Source of the DNA: Paenibacillus antarcticus
Lineage (GTDB): Bacteria; Bacillota; Bacilli; Paenibacillales; Paenibacillaceae
Length of the DNA stretch: 64,000 bases
Direction of reading: 5' to 3'
Assembly (NCBI RefSeq): GCF_001637225.1
Contig: NZ_LVJI01000048.1
Coordinates: 186,001-250,000, forward strand
Part shown: positions 36,166-44,719 of the stretch, piece by piece
Layout: each line of letters opens with the position of its first letter
How positions within the stretch are numbered: the first letter of the stretch is position 1
The notes under the pieces: model-generated
What the model was told of the DNA's origin: nothing
The model's database searches: none
Seen by the model: the letters and a program-made list of their open reading frames with translations, nothing else
Position numbers and translations under genes: made by a program

Positions 36166-36894
36166 CTACAACACTTTACTCAAGAAATCTTTTGTACGTA
36201 TATTCTTCGGATTATTGAACACTTCTTCCGGAGTACCTTGCTCCATGATACGGCCTTCGTCCATGAACAGAATTCGATCTCCCACTTCGCGGGCAAATCC
36301 CATCTCATGGGTAACGATCACCATCGTCATGCCTTCATGAGCTAGTTTCTTCATTACTTCAAGAACTTCTCCTACCATTTCAGGATCTAGCGCTGAAGTC
36401 GGTTCATCAAACAACATTACGTGTGGTTGCATTGCCAGTGCCCGTGCAATCGCGATACGCTGTTTCTGTCCCCCTGACAGTTGATTCGGGAAGACATCCT
36501 TTTTATCAGATAATCCAACGGTTTGTAACAATTTATCCGCTATAGCTTCTACTTCCGCTTTAGACTGCTTCTTCACCGTAAGAGGTGCGATCATTATGTT
36601 CTGTCCCACAGTCTTATGAGGAAATAGATTGAAGTTCTGAAACACCATACCCATTTTTTCACGAGTTGCGTTGATGTCATGTTTAGCAGCTGTAATGGAC
36701 TGCCCTTCGAATTGAATTTCGCCTGATGTCGGTTGCTCAAGCAAATTCAGACATCGTAGAAAGGTACTTTTACCAGATCCAGATGGTCCTATAACAACGA
36801 CAACTTCTCCTTTGGAAATGTCCAAATCGATCCCCTTAAGAATTTCTATATTCCCATATGATTTATGCAAGTCTTTAACGGTTATCACTGGCAC
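36166..36894 (-). CDS. glnQ: Polar amino acid ABC transporter ATPase (GlnQ-type)
   Basis: A 242-residue ABC ATPase with Walker A GPSGSGKSTFLRCLN, Q-loop MVFQNFNLFPHKT, signature LSGGQKQRIAIARALA, Walker B VMLFDEPTSALDP and the H-loop VTHEMGFAREV. These, including the EMGFAREV segment, are typical of GlnQ/ArtP-type importers of glutamine and related polar amino acids. The GTG start overlaps the end of the binding-protein/permease gene by 20 bases, so they are coupled, and the operon ends at the terminator just downstream. Confidence 0.93.
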   Translation of the reverse strand: MPVITVKDLHKSYGNIEILKGIDLDISKGEVVVVIGPSGSGKSTFLRCLNLLEQPTSGEIQFEGQSITAAKHDINATREKMGMVFQNFNLFPHKTVGQNIMIAPLTVKKQSKAEVEAIADKLLQTVGLSDKKDVFPNQLSGGQKQRIAIARALAMQPHVMLFDEPTSALDPEMVGEVLEVMKKLAHEGMTMVIVTHEMGFAREVGDRILFMDEGRIMEQGTPEEVFNNPKNIRTKDFLSKVL

Positions 36895-38329
36895 TCAACT
36901 TCCTTTCCAACGCATTCAATAACTTAGACAACGTAAAGGTTAATACAAAATAAATTACCGCGGCAATAATAAATGGGTTAAGTCCTTGGTACGTGATGTT
37001 CTTAACAACGCCTGCCTGATACATAATATCTACCATCCCAATAACCGAGATGATCGATGATTCTTTAATTATCGTAATAAATTCGTTCCCGATCGCTGGA
37101 AGTACAGCTTTGAAAGCTTGAGGTAGGACAATATGACGCATCGCTGTTATGCGTGTCATACCGAGCGAACGAGCCGCTTCCATTTGTCCTCGATCTACAC
37201 CTTGAATTCCTGCTCTAAAGATTTCAGCTAAATAAGCTGAACTATTAATAGATAACGTAATAATACCGGACTGTAGCGGCGAGAAGTTAACGCCAAATGT
37301 TAAGGCAAGACCGTAATGGATAATCATAAGCTGTACGAGCATTGGTGTGCCCCGCAACACCTCAACATACGCTGTTCCTAACCACTTCACGATACGAATG
37401 TTCGTCATGCGCGATAAAGCTATAAATAAACCAATAATGAAACCAAATAATACACCTAATGCAGACAAAAGAAGAGTATATCCGATCCCTTTGATATAAT
37501 AATCGCGAAATTCCCATGCCGTATTAAAGATGTTTCCAGATTCCTCTTTTGCTGCAAGAATACTGGCATCTTTAACCATTTGTTCAATAGCACCTTCACT
37601 CTTCAGACGAGCAAGTGTACCATTTATAGCATTTACAATCTCTGTATTACCCTTTTGAACACCTATAGCAGCATAGGATTCAGAATCCGTTGGCATAGCA
37701 TCTGCAAATACGATTTCTGAGTCTAAATATCCTGTACCTACAGTGTCTTCGACAATAATAGCATTAACACGTTTTGTTTTTAGTTGCAAAATAATGTCAG
37801 GAAGTTTATCTATCGAAGTTAATTGTGCACCAGGAATTGTCATGCCGATTTCTTCTTGAATAGATCCTTTTTGAACACCAATCTTCTCGTTCTCGAAATC
37901 TTTCATGGTTACGAACTTGTCTTTATCTTCTGTTCTAACGATCATAGCCTGACGTGCCATATAATAGTTATCAGAGAAATCAATGCTTTGACGACGTTCT
38001 TCTGTCGGTGTCATGCCAGAGATAACCATGTCCACCCTACCGCTTTGTAAAGCAGACAGAAGGCTATCAAATCCCATATCCTCAATGACTAATTCGGCTC
38101 CCATATCTTTCGCAATTTCTTTCGCTATAGATATATCGAACCCAACAATTTGATCTTTCCCATCAATTCTTTTGTGAAATTCATACGGTGCAAACTCAGC
38201 ACTTGTGCCAAGAATCAGTTTTTTATTCACAGCCGAACTTGCATCTTCAGCACTAGCGGTTAATACACCTGTAGTTAGCAAGATGACGGCACTCAGTAGA
38301 AACGCAATAATACGAGATATTTTCTTCAA
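36875..38329 (-). CDS. glnP: Fused amino acid-binding protein and ABC permease (GlnP-type)
   Basis: A 484-residue two-part protein. After a signal sequence (IIAFLLSAVILLTTGVLTASAE), about residues 35-255 are a type-3 solute-binding domain (LILGTSAEFAPYEF, GFDISIAKEIAKDMG, DMVISGMTPTEERRQSIDFS, GVQKGS). The rest is a polar amino acid permease with several helices and the EAA-type motif EAARSLGMTRITAMRHIVLPQA. Such fusions are known for GlnP in lactic acid bacteria and occur in other Firmicutes. Start taken as TTG 38329 after AAGGGAGAAGAG; the ATG at 38389 would add a non-signal-like extension. It is the first gene of a two-gene operon with the ATPase. Confidence 0.9.
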   Translation of the reverse strand: MKKISRIIAFLLSAVILLTTGVLTASAEDASSAVNKKLILGTSAEFAPYEFHKRIDGKDQIVGFDISIAKEIAKDMGAELVIEDMGFDSLLSALQSGRVDMVISGMTPTEERRQSIDFSDNYYMARQAMIVRTEDKDKFVTMKDFENEKIGVQKGSIQEEIGMTIPGAQLTSIDKLPDIILQLKTKRVNAIIVEDTVGTGYLDSEIVFADAMPTDSESYAAIGVQKGNTEIVNAINGTLARLKSEGAIEQMVKDASILAAKEESGNIFNTAWEFRDYYIKGIGYTLLLSALGVLFGFIIGLFIALSRMTNIRIVKWLGTAYVEVLRGTPMLVQLMIIHYGLALTFGVNFSPLQSGIITLSINSSAYLAEIFRAGIQGVDRGQMEAARSLGMTRITAMRHIVLPQAFKAVLPAIGNEFITIIKESSIISVIGMVDIMYQAGVVKNITYQGLNPFIIAAVIYFVLTFTLSKLLNALERKLSASDNR

Positions 38330-38557
38330 CTTTCTCTTCTCCCTTACTTCGTGACTGATAATTTGTATTTTTAGAACAAGATATATCATAAGTCAAAATG
38401 TATTATTATGCAATGGTATTCACTAGGAATTCATTAATAGCGTCTTATCAACATACAAATTTATACAAAAGCAATGCATAGACTGCTAAAATTCATTCAT
38501 GGTATACTATTAAGCATTGTTATTCGTTCATCCCATTCAAACAGAGGAGTTGCCTAT

Positions 38558-39730
38558 ATGAGTAATAAAAGTATGATTTCTAACACAATCGATCACAACG
38601 CATCACGTTTTAAAGAAATATCACTATATATCGGAGCTAATCCGGAACTTGGTAATGAAGAATTCCTTGCCTCGGCTCGCTTGAAAGAAGAACTTACATA
38701 TCACGGTTTCACCGTAGAAGCTCCCATACTGGGCATTGAAACGGCTTTTATAGGTACCTATACTTCCAAGAAGTCTGGTCCTACGATAGCGTTGTTATGT
38801 GAATACGATGCGCTTCAAGGACTTGGACATGCCTGCGGTCATCACCTCATCTGTATGATGAGTCTAGGGGCAGCTGTCGGTCTGAAATCCGTGATTGATG
38901 AGATTGGTGGTAGCATCCGTGTATTCGGGACTCCAGCTGAAGAAACACGTGGTGCAAAAGTTCCTATGGCTTCCGCCGGTCTTTTTGATGATTGTGATAT
39001 CGCACTCATGACCCATCCATTTTATGCATACGAGAAATCAGGACGATCTCTTGCTATTGATGCTATCCAGTTCGAATTTCATGGTAAGTCATCCCATGCC
39101 GCTGCAAGTCCTCATGAAGGTATCAATGCACTTGATGCCGTCATTCAAACCTTCAATGGTATAAATGCTTTCCGTCAGCAAGTGAAGAGCACTGTACGTA
39201 TCCATGGTGTTATTAACCATGGTGGTGAAGCTGCTAACATTATTCCTGATTATGCTTCCGCTCAATTCTATGTTCGTGCAGCAACACGTAAGGAATTGAA
39301 CATTCTAACCGAACGCGTGAAACAAATCGCACAAGGTGCTGCCATGCAGACAGGTTGTACATTAGACATTTCAAATTATGAAACCTCCTACGATGAAATG
39401 ATTACGAACGAGCATCTTTCAGATACATTTACATCCAATCTTGTTGAATTAGGAATCAGCCCAAAAGAAATTAATACTGGTAATGATCATGGTTCCATGG
39501 ATCTAGGTAATGTATCCTTATGCTGTCCAGCCATTCACCCTTATATCAAGGTCATTGACGAGAAACATGGGCTTCATACCCCTCAATTCCGTGATCTTGC
39601 TATGAAAGATCTAGCCTTAGATGGCATGATTCTAGCTGCCAAAGCACTGGCTAATACGGCTTATGACGTAATAACCAAGCCAGAGTTACTTGCACATATT
39701 AAAGCTGAGTTCGAGCAAACTAAGCAATAA
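38558..39730 (+). CDS. M20-family amidohydrolase/aminoacylase
   Basis: A 390-residue M20D-type metalloenzyme. Metal-binding motifs are present: EYDALQGLGHACGHHL (His/Asp), GTPAEETRGAKV (Glu pair) and a late SMDLGNVSLCCPAIHPY. A dimerisation insert lies around 180-290 (FEFHGKSSHAAASPHEGINA, RIHGVINHGGEAANIIPD). Relatives include aminoacylase, p-aminobenzoyl-glutamate hydrolase subunits and N-acyl amino acid hydrolases. ATG 38558 has GAGGAG nine bases upstream; a longer frame from 38474 is rejected. It is divergent from the amino acid transporter, so hydrolysis of an imported amino acid derivative is possible. Confidence 0.87.
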   Translation: MSNKSMISNTIDHNASRFKEISLYIGANPELGNEEFLASARLKEELTYHGFTVEAPILGIETAFIGTYTSKKSGPTIALLCEYDALQGLGHACGHHLICMMSLGAAVGLKSVIDEIGGSIRVFGTPAEETRGAKVPMASAGLFDDCDIALMTHPFYAYEKSGRSLAIDAIQFEFHGKSSHAAASPHEGINALDAVIQTFNGINAFRQQVKSTVRIHGVINHGGEAANIIPDYASAQFYVRAATRKELNILTERVKQIAQGAAMQTGCTLDISNYETSYDEMITNEHLSDTFTSNLVELGISPKEINTGNDHGSMDLGNVSLCCPAIHPYIKVIDEKHGLHTPQFRDLAMKDLALDGMILAAKALANTAYDVITKPELLAHIKAEFEQTKQ

Positions 39731-39758
39731 ATAAATAAATAAATAAATGTAAGGTCAC

Positions 39759-39808
39759 AAAAACGGTAGGCATAAGGATCAATTCCTTAGCCTACCGTTT
39801 TTGATTTT
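39759..39808. terminator. Bidirectional terminator, member of a repeated hairpin family
   Basis: AAAACGGTAGGC pairs with GCCTACCGTTTT (39760-39801), followed by T-rich sequence on both strands, between the convergent M20 gene and glgA. The whole element is similar to the hairpin at 55094-55135. An ATAA/AAAT microsatellite lies just before it (39728-39748). Confidence 0.85.
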
Positions 39809-39846
39809 ATCCGAATCAATCATTATGATTTCAGCAATCATTCCAC

Positions 39847-41274
39847 TTATTGCTCTATCACTTGTTCATAAATGTCGATATACTCTCGCGCTGATACTCC
39901 CCAACTATAGTCACCGCTAAAGGCATTGTTCGTGACTTTGCGCCAATGTTTTGGCTGATGATAGAAGGATACCGCACGACGAATCGTATGCAACATATCA
40001 TGTGCATTAAAGTCACTGAAAGTAAATCCATTTCCTTCACCCGTGAACTCATTATAAGCATGCACCGTATCATTCAAACCACCCGTCTCACGAACCACGG
40101 GAATGCTCCCATATCGTAAAGCCAACAACTGACTAATCCCACATGGTTCAAATTTGGATGGCATAAGGAAGATGTCACTTGCAGCATAACATTTGCGCGA
40201 TAATCCTTCATTAAAGGTGATCTGAGACGATAGTTTGTTGGGATAACGCTTCGCTGCTTCTCTGAACCACTGTTCATAAATCGCATCCCCTGTACCCAGT
40301 ATAACCACCTGCACTTCATCATAATGTAGCAGTTCATCTAAGGTTCTAACAAGCAGATCCAGACCCTTGGAGTCCACTAACCGAGTAACCATAGCGATCA
40401 GCGGAATTTTGGGTGCGACAGGAAGGTTAAGTTCTTTCTGCAACGCTATTTTATTCTCTCGTTTCTCGTCTAAGTTAGTCTGATAAGTGGAATGTATGTA
40501 TGGATCATTCGCAGGATTATAACTTTCAGCATCAATGCCATTGATGATCCCGCTCAATTTATCCCCTAAGGATGTTAACAGACCCTCTAATCCATAACCA
40601 TAATGCGATGTCTGAATTTCTCTAGCATACGTAGGACTTACCGTCGTAACATGATTGGAGTAACTAATCCCTGCTTTCATAAAGCTAGCATTACCGTAAT
40701 ATTCTACACCTAAATAATAACGATTACCCAGCCCCATGAGATCATTCAACATGTCATACGGAAATACACCTTGGTATAACAAATTATGAATCGTAAATAC
40801 CGTACGCATTTTAGCATAAAAGGGATCATGACGATAATCTGCTTCTAACAGTAAGGGAATCATTGCTGTATGCCAATCATGGCAATGCACTACGTCAGCT
40901 TGGAAATCCAATTCGCGAATAACCTGTAGTATAGCCTTATTGAAAAAAGAAAACCTTTCTCCATCATCCATATATCCATAAACGTTGTCACGTCCAAAGT
41001 AATATTCATTATCAATAAAGTATATAGGAATTCCTTCATGTATAATTCTTTCAATACCGCAATATTGGCGTCGCCATCCTAATTGTATATACACTTCACC
41101 AATATGTTCCATCGCATCTCGATATTGTTGAGCTATCCCACGATACTTAGGAAGAATCACGCGCACATCCACGCCGCTGTTTAGAAGTTCTTTTGGCAAA
41201 GCACCGATGACGTCAGCCAGTCCACCGGTTTTAATAAAGGGTGTAGATTCGCTTGCTGCAAATAATACTTTCAT
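39847..41274 (-). CDS. glgA: Glycogen synthase (ADP-glucose type)
   Basis: A 475-residue GT5 glycosyltransferase that adds glucose from ADP-glucose to glycogen. The N-terminal ADP-glucose-binding motif FIKTGGLADVIGALP is intact, followed by the GT-B hinge; the C-terminal domain has MVTRLVDSKGLDLL and the EPCGISQLLALRYG motif near residue 375 with the catalytic-type glutamate. ATG 41274 follows GGAG; a TTG just before it is less well placed. It lies 13 bp after glgB and is cotranscribed with it; glgC is divergent. Confidence 0.95.
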   Translation of the reverse strand: MKVLFAASESTPFIKTGGLADVIGALPKELLNSGVDVRVILPKYRGIAQQYRDAMEHIGEVYIQLGWRRQYCGIERIIHEGIPIYFIDNEYYFGRDNVYGYMDDGERFSFFNKAILQVIRELDFQADVVHCHDWHTAMIPLLLEADYRHDPFYAKMRTVFTIHNLLYQGVFPYDMLNDLMGLGNRYYLGVEYYGNASFMKAGISYSNHVTTVSPTYAREIQTSHYGYGLEGLLTSLGDKLSGIINGIDAESYNPANDPYIHSTYQTNLDEKRENKIALQKELNLPVAPKIPLIAMVTRLVDSKGLDLLVRTLDELLHYDEVQVVILGTGDAIYEQWFREAAKRYPNKLSSQITFNEGLSRKCYAASDIFLMPSKFEPCGISQLLALRYGSIPVVRETGGLNDTVHAYNEFTGEGNGFTFSDFNAHDMLHTIRRAVSFYHQPKHWRKVTNNAFSGDYSWGVSAREYIDIYEQVIEQ

Positions 41275-41287
41275 CAATTATTCTCCT

Positions 41288-43216
41288 TTACTGATCATTC
41301 AATTTCGGCCGTCTAGGCTCTTTCTTGTACACTAACATACTCAGCGGGGGAAGAGTCAGTACAACGCTTTGTTTCTGACTGTGATAAGGCGTCTTTTCAG
41401 TCTTAACAGAAGATTCCACCTTTAATCCTTCCCCACCATATTTCGGATTATCACTATTAAATACACATTGATACCGGCCTGCTCTCATGATTCCAATTCG
41501 ATATTCCTCTTGTGCAATGGGTTGAAAATTAATAATAATAATTAGATCATCAGATGGTTTTTTCCCTTTACGAACATATGAAATGACACTCTGTGAGTGA
41601 TCATCCGCACTTATCCACTGATACCCCACAAACCCATGATCAAATTCCCATAAAGCCTTCTCATTCTTATAGAAATGATTCAAATCTGAGGTATACTCTT
41701 TCGTCTGCCGATGTTTATCATATTCGAGCAACAGCCAGTCCAACTGCTCTTGATCTTTCCATTCAATAAATTGTCCAAATTCTCCACCCATGAATAGCAG
41801 CTTTTTACCTGGATGCGTCATTTGGTAACCTAGTAAAATACGAAGCCCGGCGAATTTTTCCTCATAGCTACCCGGCATTTTGTTCAAGAGCGACTTCTTC
41901 CCATGAACCACTTCATCATGTGATAACGGAAGAGCAAAGTTCTCCGAAAACGCATAGCAGATCGGAAACGTAAGTAAATGATGTTTCGATGAACGCTCCG
42001 AGAAAGACCTCTCGATATAATCCAACGTATCGTTCATCCATCCCATATTCCATTTGTAATTAAACCCTAATCCATTATCTTCAACGGGAATTGTAACACC
42101 AGGCCAAGCACTCGATTCTTCAGCCATCATTAATGTATGTGGATGATAGTGGAATATGGCAGTATTCAATTGTTGTAAAAAAGAAATAGCCTCCAAATTC
42201 TCTAGTCCACCCAATTCATTTCTCTGGTATTGATCTTCCCTTTTCTCGAAATCAAGTCGAATCATACTGGTTACAGCATCTACTCGTAATCCATCAATAT
42301 GAAACATATCTAACCAAAATAGGGCATTTGAGATCAAAAATGAGACAACTTCTGGTTTCCCATAATCAAAAGAAAGGGTTCCCCATCCAGGTTTCTCTGC
42401 CTTATAGGGATCACTGTACTCAAATAATGGCGCACCATCAAACAGTCGTAAACCATGAGCATCCTTAGCAAAATGAGCCGGTACCCAATCCATAATGACT
42501 CCTAGTCCTGCTTGATGACACTCGTCCACCAAATACATGAAATCATGAGGTGAACCAAACCGACTCGTTGCTGCAAAAAAACCAGTTCCTTGATATCCCC
42601 ATGAAAGATCGTATGGATGTTCGCCAAGCGGCATAAACTCTATATGTGTATATCCCATGTCTTTAACATAAGGAATGAGTATGTCGACCAGTTCCCGGTA
42701 AGAATACAAGGAACCATCCTCTTTCTGCTTCCATGTTCCTAAGTGAACTTCATAAATGTTAAGTGGTTTGTTGAACGGTTGCTTTAGTTTTCGGCGCCAA
42801 ACCGTGTCATTCCATTTATATCCTTCCAACTCTGTCACAACGGATGCCGTTGCTGGCCGTAATTCAGCTTGAAAAGCATACGGATCTGCCTTAAGGAAAG
42901 ATTCACCGTCGGGTCCAGTGATATGGTACTTGTATATAGTTCCAAGGGTTATGTTAGCGAAAAAGCGAGTCCAAAATCCAGATTCGGGTATCTTATATAA
43001 TGAATGATTACATCCATTCCAAGCATTCTGATCCATTGCTAATCCCACATGGGATGCATGAGGAGCCCATACTGTAAACCGAACACCATCTTGTCCATCT
43101 TCGTTTACCGGATGTGCTCCAAGAAAACGATAACTGTGATGTGAAGTTCCTTCGTGAAATAAATAAATATCTTCCGATGAAATCGCATCGACCGAGTTAT
43201 TATGTTGATTCAACAT
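41288..43216 (-). CDS. glgB: 1,4-alpha-glucan branching enzyme
   Basis: A 642-residue GH13 enzyme that makes the alpha-1,6 branches of glycogen. It has an N-terminal CBM48 (GVRFTVWAPHASHVGLA), the TIM-barrel motifs VIMDWVPAHF, GLRVDAVTSMI with the nucleophile aspartate, MMAEESSAWP with the acid glutamate, and LPLSHDEVVHGK, then a C-terminal beta domain. The long N1 module found in enterobacterial GlgB is absent, as is usual in Firmicutes. ATG 43216 follows AGAAGGTGA; the three-codon longer frame is less well placed. First gene of the glgB-glgA operon. Confidence 0.95.
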   Translation of the reverse strand: MLNQHNNSVDAISSEDIYLFHEGTSHHSYRFLGAHPVNEDGQDGVRFTVWAPHASHVGLAMDQNAWNGCNHSLYKIPESGFWTRFFANITLGTIYKYHITGPDGESFLKADPYAFQAELRPATASVVTELEGYKWNDTVWRRKLKQPFNKPLNIYEVHLGTWKQKEDGSLYSYRELVDILIPYVKDMGYTHIEFMPLGEHPYDLSWGYQGTGFFAATSRFGSPHDFMYLVDECHQAGLGVIMDWVPAHFAKDAHGLRLFDGAPLFEYSDPYKAEKPGWGTLSFDYGKPEVVSFLISNALFWLDMFHIDGLRVDAVTSMIRLDFEKREDQYQRNELGGLENLEAISFLQQLNTAIFHYHPHTLMMAEESSAWPGVTIPVEDNGLGFNYKWNMGWMNDTLDYIERSFSERSSKHHLLTFPICYAFSENFALPLSHDEVVHGKKSLLNKMPGSYEEKFAGLRILLGYQMTHPGKKLLFMGGEFGQFIEWKDQEQLDWLLLEYDKHRQTKEYTSDLNHFYKNEKALWEFDHGFVGYQWISADDHSQSVISYVRKGKKPSDDLIIIINFQPIAQEEYRIGIMRAGRYQCVFNSDNPKYGGEGLKVESSVKTEKTPYHSQKQSVVLTLPPLSMLVYKKEPRRPKLNDQ

Positions 43217-43358
43217 ACTAATCACCTTCTCTATTATGGTATGTACATCCTTATTATTAACCTATTCCACTCATCTTGAAAATATAAATGATATTTAACA
43301 TCAAATTTTGTAATAATTCATGATTATTTTCAATATACTCGTTTCATGTGGGTTAAAA

Positions 43359-43424
43359 GATGTTTACACATAAATAACGATGTTTACAGATTTATAACGA
43401 TCTTTACACATTTACATTTATAAC
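43359..43424 (+). repeat. Three tandem ~20-bp repeats in the glgB-glgC intergenic region
   Basis: GATGTTTACACATAAATAAC (43359), GATGTTTACAGATTTATAAC (43379) and GATCTTTACACATTTA...TATAAC (43399, with a six-base insertion) follow one another with a 20-bp period, about two helical turns. They lie between the divergent glgB and glgC genes, 30-95 bp before the glgC start. TTTACA (43411-43416), a 16-bp spacer and TAATAT (43433-43438) next to them could be a promoter but would leave a very short leader. Likely a multi-site operator for glycogen control; no factor identified. Confidence 0.65.
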
Positions 43425-43453
43425 AGTGATCATAATATAGGGAGTGACGTAAC

Positions 43454-44656
43454 GTGAATAAAAAAGAATGTATTGCCATGCTGCTTGCAGGTGGAGAAGG
43501 CCGAAGATTAGCACCATTAACCTCAGAGATGGCCAAACCGGCGGTGCCGTTTGGTGGTCATTATCGTATCATTGATTTCCCACTAAGCAATTGCACGAAC
43601 TCCGGAATCGGAACCGTGGGTGTACTTACACAGTACGAAGCTAAGTCATTACATGAACATATAGGAAACGGAGAAGCTTGGGGTCTTCAGAGCATTGGAG
43701 ACGACGGAGTTGCCCTTCTGCCTTCCTATGATACAGGTAATGAATACTTAGGTACTGCAGACGCGATATACAAGAACATTGAATATATAGATCGCAACAA
43801 CCCAGAGCATGTCCTTATTCTTTCCGGAGATCATATATATCACATGGATTATAGTGACATGTTAGAACAGCATAAAAGTACAAATGCTACAGCAACCATT
43901 TCAGTTATGGAAGTCCCATTCGAAGATGCTAATCGATTTGGAATTCTAAGTGTAGATACGAATTTACAAATCACTGATTTTCAAGAAAAACCAGCACAAC
44001 CTGAAAGTAACTTAGCCTCCATGGGAATATACATTTTCAAATGGTCTTATCTTAAACAAATATTAATGGATGATGCAGCAAACTTAAACTCTTCGCATGA
44101 CTTTGGGAAGGATATCATTCCTACAATGCTAGACAATCATGACTCCCTCTTCGCCTTTAGATTCAAAGGGTATTGGAGAGATGTTGGTACGGTTGAAAGC
44201 CTTTGGGATGCTCATATGGACTTATTAGATGATCAGGTTGAATGGGATCTACATAAGACCAACTGGCCTATGTACAGCCGTCCCTGGATTACGAAATATA
44301 ATCAACATAAGAATAGGGTTGGAAGTACCTCTAATTGCATGATGTCAGAATCATGTAAGTTGGATGGAATCGCTGAGAAATCAGTTATCTTCAATGGCGT
44401 GGAGATTGGTAAAAGTTCAGAAATAAAGGATAGTGTCATCATGCCCAATGTCAAAATTGGACGTAACGTGATTATAGAACATGCTATCATTGGTGAAGGT
44501 GCAGTAATTAAAGATGGCTCCATCATCAAAGGATCTGCTAAAGAAGTCGTTGTAGTGGGTCCACGTGAAATTGTATTCCGTAAACCAACCGTGCGCACAC
44601 AACCTAAGCGAATTCTACAAGACGTGTCTAAACGTCTAAGCGCTCAAGGTTTATAA
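43454..44656 (+). CDS. glgC: Glucose-1-phosphate adenylyltransferase
   Basis: A 400-residue nucleotidyltransferase making ADP-glucose, the committed step of glycogen synthesis. N-terminal MLLAGGEGRRLAPLTSEMAKPAVPFGG (nucleotide site) and FPLSNCTNSGI, SGDHIYHMDY, the catalytic FRFKGYWRDVGT, and a left-handed beta-helix C-terminus with hexapeptide repeats (VIFNGVEIGKSSEI, VIMPNVKIGRNV) are all present. The GTG start has GGGAGTGA about eight bases upstream. It is divergent from glgB-glgA, and no glgD-like second subunit lies beside it, unlike the B. subtilis glg operon. Confidence 0.95.
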   Translation: MNKKECIAMLLAGGEGRRLAPLTSEMAKPAVPFGGHYRIIDFPLSNCTNSGIGTVGVLTQYEAKSLHEHIGNGEAWGLQSIGDDGVALLPSYDTGNEYLGTADAIYKNIEYIDRNNPEHVLILSGDHIYHMDYSDMLEQHKSTNATATISVMEVPFEDANRFGILSVDTNLQITDFQEKPAQPESNLASMGIYIFKWSYLKQILMDDAANLNSSHDFGKDIIPTMLDNHDSLFAFRFKGYWRDVGTVESLWDAHMDLLDDQVEWDLHKTNWPMYSRPWITKYNQHKNRVGSTSNCMMSESCKLDGIAEKSVIFNGVEIGKSSEIKDSVIMPNVKIGRNVIIEHAIIGEGAVIKDGSIIKGSAKEVVVVGPREIVFRKPTVRTQPKRILQDVSKRLSAQGL

Positions 44657-44670
44657 ATAATCAAAATAAA

Positions 44671-44719
44671 TGACAACAAGAGCGAATGCCTATTGGGATT
44701 CGCTCTTGTTGTCATTTTT
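44671..44719. terminator. Bidirectional terminator between glgC and a kinase gene
   Basis: TGACAACAAGAGCGAAT pairs with ATTCGCTCTTGTTGTCA, followed by TTTTTAT on the plus strand; on the minus strand TTTATTTTG follows. Shared by convergent genes. Confidence 0.9.

Noticed and set aside
39728..39748. ATAA/AAAT microsatellite as a regulatory repeat
   Set aside because: It lies between the M20 stop codon and its terminator; a simple-sequence tract without a promoter nearby is more likely neutral.
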